Below are positions 41,319-47,939 of a stretch of 47,939 bases of DNA, one piece after another. The stretch comes from Bacillota bacterium (GTDB taxonomy: Bacteria; Bacillota; Dethiobacteria; DTU022), in assembly GCA_029552125.1 (NCBI GenBank), contig JAKPEE010000028.1, positions 1 to 47,939 of the forward strand, in the 5' to 3' direction. Every line of letters starts with the position of its first letter. Position 1 is the first letter of the stretch. Made by a program: the position numbers and the translations under genes. Under the pieces are notes generated by a model, which had not been told where the DNA came from, searched no databases, and saw only the letters and a program-made list of their open reading frames with translations.

Positions 41319-41359
41319 AGCGCTAGGCGTTATTTTATATGCATAGTAAGGATAAAAAA

Positions 41360-41395
41360 AATGCGGTGATGTTTACCAGTAAAATTCACCGCATT
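41360..41395. terminator. Bidirectional terminator between spo0A and mttB
   Basis: AATGCGGTGA (41360-41369) pairs perfectly with TCACCGCATT (41386-41395). The plus strand continues CTTTTTCTT; the minus strand continues with a long T-run. It serves both convergent genes. Confidence 0.85.
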
Positions 41396-41505
41396 CTTTT
41401 TCTTCTTAAATTATAAGCAACTTATGTGCAACCGTTCCAGCGGCAGAAATGATGAGCATTTATGATATCAGCGACTACCTCTAGCGGCAGACGGAGCCGC
41501 GGTAC

Positions 41506-42990
41506 TCATTCAACTCCTGCTCTAACTTCATGGTAGTCATTGTCTTCGCCTAAAGAGACCAGGTCTGGAAAAAGTTTTTTAATCTCACAATCTTGATCAT
41601 GTGTGATATAGACACGGGCAGGTGTGTTTAGCAACTGGTAAGCTACCTCTTCAGCAATTTTCCAGCTGTCCTTGCTGCCGGCATCAATCCAACTTTGGTA
41701 CGGCTGGCGATTGCTAGCCTTGGGAGAATGTAGTTCAGTTCGCATATATTTGAGGGTATGCGGCTCGGCCAGGTAATTACCTCCCGGTCCCACCCTCGAG
41801 ATGACATCAAGGGCTAGGGTTTCCGGGTTTACCTCAATGCCCCGCAACGTTCGCAGGCAGCTGCCGATTATATCATTATCAAGAACATACTTCGCGTAAG
41901 AAGCGGTCATGGCACCATCCAAAAGACCAAAAGCTTCATGAATAAAGTTGCCGCCGGAAAGAGCCGCCAGCAATGCCGTGGTGGCACTTTCGAAAGCAGC
42001 CTGGGCATCGGGCAGCTTGGCATCTGCTGTTCCGGCGGTAATATAACAGGGCAAGCGGTAATAGTGGGCCATCTGCGTAATGGCCGCATTCATTAAACCG
42101 GATTCAATACTGCCCATCAAGATAGACATGGTGCGCATATCCATAGTCACAGGGACGGCGCTGTAGAGAACAGGAGTACCCGGGTTAACCATCTGGGCCA
42201 AAATAATGCCAATCAGTGCTTCGGCATTTTGCAGAACCAGGGTTCCAGCCAGGGTCATGGGAGATGTGGCCCCTGCGGCAGGAGCTGAAGAAGTAGCCAG
42301 CGGCAGACCGTAACCGGCTACTTCCATGATCAATTCGGCCTGATCTTTGCTTATGGTCAAAGGGCTGGTTACGGAAGCAATAAAACCGACAAAAGGGCGG
42401 CGGCGCAATTGATCAAGGCTGCCGGCCAGGATGGAGGCCATGTTCACCACATCATCCAGTTTTTTCTTGTTCATGATCCCGCCCATTACCGGCTTGCCGG
42501 TGTTGCGGAAAGAGTGGTAATAGCTGTTAATATCCACACTGTCAATATTGATGTCATGCGGGTAAACCGGAATAATGTAGAAGTCGACATATTCAAGTTT
42601 ATCGGCCAGCCGGGCCAGATTGGAAACATCCCGGATGGCGGCAGGCCTTTTATTTCGCTGCAGATCCAGCACGTATAAGGCCAGCCCCCCTGTGCCGCAA
42701 TGTACTCTTTTACCACCGATAGTCATTTCTTTACCCGGTTCACGGCCGTAGAAAACAAATTCCGGGGGAGCTTGTTTAATGCAACGGGCAACCAGTTCTC
42801 GGGGAATAAAGACCCGGCAGCTACCCCGATCGACTCTGGCCCCATGTTTTTGCATCAAATCAAGGGCAGGCGGGTAGTGCATTTCAAAACCGACCTGTTC
42901 CAAAACTTTCATCGAGGTTTCATGGATCTGGCTGATTTCTCTTTCCGTTAAGACCCGGTAAGTGTTGCTTTCCTCAAGCGGTTTCTCCAT
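41506..42990 (-). CDS. MttB-family (trimethylamine methyltransferase-like) methyltransferase, non-pyrrolysine
   Basis: 494 residues. The family transfers a methyl group from a quaternary or tertiary amine to a corrinoid protein. Family markers: EISQIHETSMKVLEQVGFEMH, the GTGGLALYVLDL and HAFRNTGKP-like YYHSFRNTGKPVMGGIM, and the TIM-barrel end GNYLAEPHTLKYMRTELHSPK. The frame has no in-frame amber codon, so it belongs to the pyrrolysine-free branch, as glycine betaine methyltransferase MtgB does; the substrate is unknown. ATG 42990 lies six bases after AGGAGGT. No corrinoid protein or MtxA partner is in the window. Last gene of the ABC transporter operon, so the transporter may bring in its substrate. 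Confidence 0.88.
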   Translation of the reverse strand: MEKPLEESNTYRVLTEREISQIHETSMKVLEQVGFEMHYPPALDLMQKHGARVDRGSCRVFIPRELVARCIKQAPPEFVFYGREPGKEMTIGGKRVHCGTGGLALYVLDLQRNKRPAAIRDVSNLARLADKLEYVDFYIIPVYPHDINIDSVDINSYYHSFRNTGKPVMGGIMNKKKLDDVVNMASILAGSLDQLRRRPFVGFIASVTSPLTISKDQAELIMEVAGYGLPLATSSAPAAGATSPMTLAGTLVLQNAEALIGIILAQMVNPGTPVLYSAVPVTMDMRTMSILMGSIESGLMNAAITQMAHYYRLPCYITAGTADAKLPDAQAAFESATTALLAALSGGNFIHEAFGLLDGAMTASYAKYVLDNDIIGSCLRTLRGIEVNPETLALDVISRVGPGGNYLAEPHTLKYMRTELHSPKASNRQPYQSWIDAGSKDSWKIAEEVAYQLLNTPARVYITHDQDCEIKKLFPDLVSLGEDNDYHEVRAGVE

Positions 42991-43062
42991 TTGGTTACCT
43001 CCTGAAACTATGTGGCCAATGAAATACACAATGTAATAAGGAGAAACACAAACCATTCAGAT

Positions 43063-44010
43063 TTACTTTCCAAGACGAATGCGGGGATTTAAAAGACCGT
43101 ACAGGATATCGGCGCCAAAGTTCGCCAGGGTGTAGACGGCCACCACGATCATGCAACTGGCCTGGATCAGGGGCAAGTCACGCCGCTGTATGCCGAATAC
43201 GAGAAGCCGCCCTAAACCGGGGAAACCATACACCTGTTCGGTCACGATCAGGCCGCCTACCAGCCAGCCGATACCCATGGCTACTACTGTAATTGTTGGC
43301 AAGAGGGCGTTGCGTAATACGTGACGGGTAAGCACCTGCCACGCGGGCAAACCCTTCAGGTTGGCCGCCCGCACATAGTCCGTACGCAGCACATCAATGA
43401 CACCGGAGCGGGTCATCCTGGTGATATAGGCCAGGTTGGTTAAACTTACGGTAATAGCTGGTAGAATCATGTATGGCAGGGCTTCCCAGAAGGTGGTATC
43501 GGGGCTGATCGACGAGTTGGCCGGCAGCCAACCTAATCCGATGGCAAAAAAAGTGATGAGCAAAAGACCGGTTACAAATTCGGGCAGTCCTACAACAGCC
43601 ATGGATACGGCGGAAATAATTTGATCGAGAGCTTTATCGCGTTTCAGGGCCGCAATTACACCGAGGAGGATCCCCAGAGGCACATAGCACATAAAAGAAA
43701 GAGCAGCCAGCATGGATGAATTGCGCAGCCGTTGCATGACCATCGGGAAGACAGGCGTACGGCTCACCATGGAGTTGCCCCAATCTCCTTGAATGAAGCC
43801 GGTGGCCCAATCAAGGTACTGTATGTACAGCGGCCGGTTAAGACCCAGTTCTTCCCGTAAATTTTTTAGAGCGGCTTCGGTGGCGAATTGGCCCAGCACC
43901 ACCTGGGCTACATCGCCCGGTAAGAGTTGTGTTACCGCAAAGATAATGATCGAAGCAAGAAACAAAGTCAGGATGATAAAAGTGAAACGCCGTAATAAGT
44001 ATCTTGCCAT
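43063..44010 (-). CDS. Oligopeptide-type ABC transporter permease (DppB/OppB)
   Basis: 315 residues, six hydrophobic helices. Standard opening RYLLRRFTFIILTLFLASIIIFAVTQLLPGD and the permease loop RVLRTDYVRAANLKGLPAWQVLTRHVLRNALLPTI near residues 205-240 (EAA-like motif). ATG nine bases after AAAGGAGT. It stands after the ATPase genes and 70 bp before mttB, an unusual order compared with dppABCDF. The substrate could be a peptide or a methylated amine compound. Confidence 0.93.
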   Translation of the reverse strand: MARYLLRRFTFIILTLFLASIIIFAVTQLLPGDVAQVVLGQFATEAALKNLREELGLNRPLYIQYLDWATGFIQGDWGNSMVSRTPVFPMVMQRLRNSSMLAALSFMCYVPLGILLGVIAALKRDKALDQIISAVSMAVVGLPEFVTGLLLITFFAIGLGWLPANSSISPDTTFWEALPYMILPAITVSLTNLAYITRMTRSGVIDVLRTDYVRAANLKGLPAWQVLTRHVLRNALLPTITVVAMGIGWLVGGLIVTEQVYGFPGLGRLLVFGIQRRDLPLIQASCMIVVAVYTLANFGADILYGLLNPRIRLGK

Positions 44011-44030
44011 GTCGGCACCACTCCTTTGCG

Positions 44031-45218
44031 CTATCTACCCGGTTGAATACTACCCGCTTTTTGCAAAGCTTTTAACTCTTCTACAGGGATATGGCAGCAA
44101 ATGCGGTGATCATTGCCCACATCTTGCCAAGGTGGTTCCTGCTGCTCGCAGATTTCGCCTATTTTACGGGGGCAGCGGGTATGGAACCGGCAGCCTGGCG
44201 GAATATTGACCGCGCTGGGTACACTGCCTTTGAGCCGGATCCGTTCCTGGTGTACATCGGGATCGGGAATAGGAATAGCCGAGAGCAATGCTTCGGTGTA
44301 GGGGTGGTAAGGTGGTACAAATACGTCTTCAGCCGATCCCACCTCCCAGATGCGGCCCAAATAGACCACGGCAATCCAATCGGAGAGGTGGCGCACTGCC
44401 GCCAGGTCGTGGGAGATAAAAAGATAAGACGTCCCTTTGGATTCTTGTAGCTTGACCAGTAAATTCATAAGCGAGGCCTGTACCGATACATCAAGGGAAG
44501 AGATCGGTTCGTCGCAGATCATTAGTGTTGGATCTGCGGCAAAAGCGCGTGCAATGGCCACCCGCTGTTTCTCTCCGCCGCTTAGCTCCTGTGGCAGACG
44601 ATACATATAATCCTCGGGTAAATTGACAGCCTTAAACAGTTCGCGCACTTTTTGATGAAGCTCTGCTTTGGGTACTTTCTGTAGTAGAACCAGAGGCCTG
44701 CCGACGCTCTCCCCCGCCGGGTGCTGGGGGTTAAGCGAAGCATCCGGGTTTTGGAAGACCATCTGAATTTTTTTAAGCAAAGCCGGGGAACGTTTACCGA
44801 TTGCATACGGCAGTTTTTGCCCTTCCAGTTCGATTACGCCATCATTGGCTTCCTCCAGGCCGGCAATACAGCGGGCAAAAGTGGTCTTGCCACACCCGCT
44901 CTCTCCGACGATGCCCATGGTAAAACCGCCACGGATGCGTACTGACATATCGTCTACAGCCCTGACTTTGGATGGGCCGCGTTGCCATAGGGAGGAGAAG
45001 CTCCATGGCGCCTGAAAATATTTCTTAATATCCTTTGTCTCCAGCACCAGGGGGCTCTGTTGCTGATCGATTTTTTCCCGGTGCGGGCGGATAGAATGGT
45101 CAATGCGTTGCGGTTTTGGTCCAGTTCCTTCCAGCGCAGGCACGCCGTAAGGTGGCCGGAAGCCGCTTCGACAAGGGTAGGGCGTTTGGTCCGGCATTCT
45201 TCGGCGGAAAAGATACAA
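44031..45218 (-). CDS. Oligopeptide-type ABC transporter ATPase (OppF/DppF)
   Basis: Walker A GESGCGKTT, signature LSGGEKQRV, Walker B LMICDEPISSLDV, switch SHDLA, and the C-terminal PPGCRFHTRCPRKIGEICEQQEPPW that is typical of Dpp/Opp ATPases. Real homology begins near 45110 with QQQSPLVLETKDIKKYF. Upstream of that the frame has no well-placed start codon or ribosome site, and 265 bp overlap the preceding ATPase gene in another frame. The start given is only the open-frame limit. See the frameshift finding. Confidence 0.85.
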   Translation of the reverse strand: MYLFRRRMPDQTPYPCRSGFRPPYGVPALEGTGPKPQRIDHSIRPHREKIDQQQSPLVLETKDIKKYFQAPWSFSSLWQRGPSKVRAVDDMSVRIRGGFTMGIVGESGCGKTTFARCIAGLEEANDGVIELEGQKLPYAIGKRSPALLKKIQMVFQNPDASLNPQHPAGESVGRPLVLLQKVPKAELHQKVRELFKAVNLPEDYMYRLPQELSGGEKQRVAIARAFAADPTLMICDEPISSLDVSVQASLMNLLVKLQESKGTSYLFISHDLAAVRHLSDWIAVVYLGRIWEVGSAEDVFVPPYHPYTEALLSAIPIPDPDVHQERIRLKGSVPSAVNIPPGCRFHTRCPRKIGEICEQQEPPWQDVGNDHRICCHIPVEELKALQKAGSIQPGR

Positions 45219-46141
45219 CGCGGTTCAAAGATACAGCCCTGGGGAAGTTGATCCGGCCTGGGTATATATCCAGGGATGGAACTCAAGCTGATATCCTTTT
45301 TACTGGCGTTAATGCGCGGGACACAGTCTAAAAGCCCGCGGGTATAAGGATGGAGTCTTTTCTTAAAAACCTGCTTGATTTCTCCTTCTTCCATTAACTC
45401 GCCGGAATACATCACCCCGACCCGGTCGCAAATACGCGCCACCACGCCCAGGTTGTGGGTGATGTAGAGAATGGCGGTGTTATATTCGTTTAAAAGCTCG
45501 CGGATTAAGTCCAGAATTACTGCTTCGGTTGTCACATCCAGGGCGGTGGTCGGTTCATCCATGATTAAAAGCTGTGGATTCGTCGTCAAGGCGGTGGCAA
45601 TAAGCACCCGCTGCAGCATTCCTCCGCTTAACTGGTGCGCGTAGCGTTTAAACACCGCCTCGGGATCGGGCATGCGCACTTTGGCCAGCATCTCCACGGC
45701 TTTGGCCCTGGCTTTCACCCTGGACAGATGCAGGTGGGCGCGGGCGATTTCAGCAATCTGTTCGCCTACAGGTATGGATGGATTGATTGCTGCCGCCGGA
45801 TCCTGGTGGACCATCGTAATCCGCGCGCCCCAGATTTTTCGCATTTCGGACGGCGACAGTTTACTCAGATCGCTGCCGCAAAGCCGCACCACACCGCCGC
45901 TGATCCGGCCGTTGGCGGGAAGGTAGCGTACAACCGCACGGGCCAGGGTGGTTTTGCCCGAGCCCGATTCACCTACCAGTCCATAAATCTCTCCGGCGGC
46001 GATCTTCATTGAAACGTTGCGCACTGTGTCCAATGGCCCTTTTTCCGTATCGTAGGTTACAGACAGGTTTTGCAGTTCCAGAATAAATTCAGCACTCGAC
46101 GGCGCAGTTATCTCTTTGGTCAGTCCATTAAGATTAAACAT
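44954..46141 (-). CDS. Oligopeptide-type ABC transporter ATPase (OppD/DppD)
   Basis: Walker A GESGSGKTT, signature LSGGMLQRV, Walker B LLIMDEPTTALDV, switch THNLG, and the Opp C-terminal QGCIFEPRCIFSAEECRTKRPTL. Homology ends near residue 335 (LTACLRWKEL). The remaining 60 residues are an out-of-frame reading of the next ATPase gene and are probably not part of a normal protein. ATG overlaps the dppC stop by eight bases. Confidence 0.9.
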   Translation of the reverse strand: MFNLNGLTKEITAPSSAEFILELQNLSVTYDTEKGPLDTVRNVSMKIAAGEIYGLVGESGSGKTTLARAVVRYLPANGRISGGVVRLCGSDLSKLSPSEMRKIWGARITMVHQDPAAAINPSIPVGEQIAEIARAHLHLSRVKARAKAVEMLAKVRMPDPEAVFKRYAHQLSGGMLQRVLIATALTTNPQLLIMDEPTTALDVTTEAVILDLIRELLNEYNTAILYITHNLGVVARICDRVGVMYSGELMEEGEIKQVFKKRLHPYTRGLLDCVPRINASKKDISLSSIPGYIPRPDQLPQGCIFEPRCIFSAEECRTKRPTLVEAASGHLTACLRWKELDQNRNALTILSARTGKKSISNRAPWCWRQRILRNIFRRHGASPPYGNAAHPKSGL

Positions 46142-47024
46142 CGCTCACCCCACCAGGCAACAGCATCTTTCGCAGACCATCACTCAAAAAGCCCATTCCT
46201 ACCACCAGCAGTGCAATGGCCCCGGCAGGGAAAAGCAACACCCAGCGGGCGACGTGAAACCAGGTCCGGGCTTCGCCAACCATTAAGCCCCAGTCAGGAG
46301 AAGGCGGCTGTACGCCCAGTCCCAGAAATCCTAAAGAAGCAACCAGGAAGATGGCATAGGTAAAGCGCATCGACCCTTCCACCGCAATGTGGGGCAGCAC
46401 GTTCGGCAATATTTCTTTAAACAAGATATAGGCACTGCTTTCACCCCTCATTTTGGCCGCTTCGACAAATTGCCTGGTTTTCAATTCAAGGACTACGCTG
46501 CGCACCACCCGCGAGACCATGGGAATATAGAGAAAACCGACTACCAAAACAACGTTGAATCGTGAAGGGCCTAAAGAAAAAAGGATTACCATGGCTAAAA
46601 GAAGGGGTGGGATGGAGTGGATTACATCCATGCTGCGCATGATTACTTCATCAATAATCCCCCCCCGGTAGCCAGAAAAAAGCCCCAGGGTCAGTCCGAG
46701 AAAAACTGCCAGAGCGGTGGCTGAACCGGCAACCATATAGACATCACGGCTGCCGATCAGGATGCGGCTGAAGATATCGCGACCGAGTTGATCGGTTCCG
46801 AAAATATGTTTCTCTGAAGGTGGTTCCAACTTATGCTGCAGGTTTTGCTCTGAATACGAATAGGGAGCAATATACGGGCCGATAAAAGCCATTACCAGGA
46901 AAAATAATACAATGACAATACCGATGATTGTTGTCGGATAGCGCAGCAACCTTCGCCAGGTTACTAAAAACCGGGAACTTTTTTTTCCTAGCTGGGAATT
47001 TGGGGTTCCAGTTGCCAAAGCCAT
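46134..47024 (-). CDS. Oligopeptide-type ABC transporter permease (DppC/OppC)
   Basis: 296 residues. N-terminal TTIIGIVIVLFFLVMAFIGPYIAPYSY, then HIFGTDQLGRDIFSRILIGSRDVYMVAGSA, and the permease loop QFVEAAKMRGESSAYILFKEILPNVLPHI. C-terminal GFLGLGVQPPSPDWGLMV is a strong OppC marker. ATG six bases after a G-run. A hairpin separates it from the binding-protein fragment. Confidence 0.94.
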   Translation of the reverse strand: MALATGTPNSQLGKKSSRFLVTWRRLLRYPTTIIGIVIVLFFLVMAFIGPYIAPYSYSEQNLQHKLEPPSEKHIFGTDQLGRDIFSRILIGSRDVYMVAGSATALAVFLGLTLGLFSGYRGGIIDEVIMRSMDVIHSIPPLLLAMVILFSLGPSRFNVVLVVGFLYIPMVSRVVRSVVLELKTRQFVEAAKMRGESSAYILFKEILPNVLPHIAVEGSMRFTYAIFLVASLGFLGLGVQPPSPDWGLMVGEARTWFHVARWVLLFPAGAIALLVVGMGFLSDGLRKMLLPGGVSDV

Positions 47025-47053
47025 ATACTTCCCCCCTGCAACTTGTTCTCAAT

Positions 47054-47092
47054 GAGGGCTTTCGGCAGGCGCCGGGCGCCGCCGAAAGCCTC
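47054..47092 (-). promoter_or_regulatory. Intercistronic hairpin between binding-protein gene and dppC
   Basis: GGCTTTCGGC (47057-47066) pairs perfectly with GCCGAAAGCC (47081-47090), with an extra GGCGCC/GGCGCC inside. No T-run follows, so it is more likely an RNA-stabilising or attenuating stem than a full terminator, as often seen after binding-protein genes. Confidence 0.6.
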
Positions 47093-47140
47093 ACCTCAGC
47101 CACTTTCCCTCAAGCGGATCGGTTCTCCATTTACAGCCGC

Positions 47141-47830
47141 TTATTCTTCAAGGTAAACCCAGCGCATATCATGCCCTGAACCCATGGAGCTGGTCGGCCG
47201 GAATCCTTTGACATATGAGCCTGTGGCCCACAGGTTGTCACTGAAGTAGGGGACGATGATGGGGCCGCGCTCCATGAAGATCTCCTGGATTTTATGATAA
47301 ATACTGACACGTTTTTGGTGATCCATTTCTTTAGCGGCTGCCTTGGCCAGCTCGTCCAGCTCTGGATCGGACCAGTGGCTTTCATTCCATACCACGCCGG
47401 TTACATAAGCAAGGTCAAGGTAGTGCTGGGGATAGGGCCGCGGCGACCAGTCGGTAATGCCAAAATCTACCTCCAACCATAGTTCGCTATAATAGACATC
47501 CGAAGGAACTATCTGGATATCCACATTGACCCCTGCCTCGGCCAGCTGCTCTCTCCAGATCTGAGCGATAGTGGGCACGGGGGAGAGGTTCATCGCGTAC
47601 AGGGTGATATCCAGGCCACCGGAATAACCGGCTTCGGCTAAAAGTTGCTTAGCCGTTTCCACATCTCGCTTTGGTTCAGGCACGTCGAGATAGAATTCGC
47701 CGTAAGCAGGCCCAATCGGTGTGTCCCGGCCGGTCACCGCTCCTCCTGATTCGCCGAAAACCCCTTTCAGGATCGCGCTGCGGTCGGTGGCTAATTTTAA
47801 GATAAAGTATAATATTTTTCGCAAATTCAT
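47141..47830 (-). pseudogene. Extracellular solute-binding protein (family 5, DppA/OppA), C-terminal fragment
   Basis: Encodes the C-terminal ~215 residues of a family 5 binding protein: DRSAILKGVFGESG, PIGPAYGEFY, AKQLLAEAGYSGGLDITLY, REQLAEAGVNVDIQIVPSDVYY. A full protein has over 500 residues. The N-terminal part, with the lipoprotein signal, is missing because an insertion sequence begins near 47790-47830. The open frame starts at an ATG with no ribosome site and first reads AT-rich sequence. Without an intact copy elsewhere this transporter lacks its substrate receptor. Confidence 0.85.
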
Positions 47831-47850
47831 AGAAGTCCAATAAAAATGAC

Positions 47851-47918
47851 ATGGACGTAACCGTTTGGTAGAATTAAGTTAGCACACAAAATACCAACCA
47901 AAGGAGGTTACGTACCAT
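47851..47918 (+). promoter_or_regulatory. Inverted repeat over the transposase ribosome binding site
   Basis: ATGG, ACGTAACC and TTGGTA (47851-47870) face TACCAA, GGTTACGT and CCAT (47892-47918). The 3' arm contains or flanks AAGGAGG and the ATG, so transcripts from outside could fold and hide the start. Confidence 0.55.
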
Positions 47919-47939
47919 GTCAGATAAGATTATACAGCT
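47917..47939 (+). CDS. Transposase, first codons only (possibly IS256/mutator family)
   Basis: ATG at 47917 after AAGGAGG; the eight codons in the window read MSDKIIQL. That opening resembles Clostridial IS256-family transposases from memory, but eight residues cannot prove the family. Confidence 0.45.

Larger units (their letters stand above)
47831..47939 (+). mobile_element. Left end of an insertion sequence
   Basis: The AT-rich end, the abrupt loss of the binding-protein gene and a well-made gene start (AAGGAGG then ATG at 47917) mark an insertion sequence entering from the right edge. The precise left end is not visible; it lies somewhere in 47785-47850. No target duplication can be seen because the other end is outside the window. 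Confidence 0.65.

Noticed and set aside
41506-42990. Pyrrolysine-containing MttB
   Set aside because: The frame is continuous with no in-frame TAG, and no pyl genes are in the window.

Overview
The window comes from an endospore-forming member of the Bacillota, most likely class Clostridia in the Peptococcaceae / Desulfotomaculum-Pelotomaculum sphere. The reasons are: nearly the whole core sporulation gene set (spo0A, spoIVB, spoIIA operon, spoVA operon, spoIIM, spmAB, ytfJ, two dac genes); an IspH-ribosomal S1 fusion; an MttB-type methyltransferase typical of anaerobes; moderately high GC; frequent GTG/TTG starts behind strong GGAGG sites. No rRNA, tRNA or CRISPR array was recognised. Almost all genes lie on the minus strand, so transcription runs right to left; the clear plus-strand exceptions are spoIVB and spo0A.

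Left part (1-8 kb): the window opens in the 3' end of a group II intron (domains V and VI). Then come fni and ispH-rpsA (end of the MEP isoprenoid route), plsC, cmk, aroH and two unknown genes. At 6.6-10.6 kb lies a complete vitamin B12 uptake unit (btuF, btuC, btuD) behind a promoter, a cobalamin riboswitch and an intrinsic terminator.

Middle part (10.7-24 kb): rluB, a flavoprotein, spmB, spmA, a dac gene, ytfJ, a DUF2953 protein, scpB, scpA, trpS, an M50 protease, and a DHH-CBS-nucleotidyltransferase fusion, many with overlapping or nearly touching ends. The 23-33 kb part is the sporulation core: spoIIM, xerD, deoB, dacF, spoIIAA, spoIIAB, sigF, then a small membrane protein, a dodecin and spoVAC, AD, AE, AF. 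I can read promoters that fit the cascade: Spo0A box plus sigma-H before spoIIA, sigma-F before dacF, a forespore (sigma-G/F) promoter before the small-protein-dodecin-spoVA unit, and another before spoIVB.

Right part (33-48 kb): a NUDIX hydrolase, a DUF3866 protein, a MraY-like membrane protein, a family 2 glycosyltransferase and a steA/steB pair form an envelope/division cluster. spoIVB and spo0A follow, then an oligopeptide-type ABC transporter operon ending in an MttB-family methyltransferase. That operon looks damaged: its binding-protein gene is cut by an insertion sequence at the window end, and its two ATPase genes overlap out of frame in a way that suggests a frameshifted fusion.

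The most unusual sequence-level signal is a family of degenerate arrays with a period of seven bases, often next to GC-rich palindromes, in several intergenic gaps and running into the 3' ends of genes.
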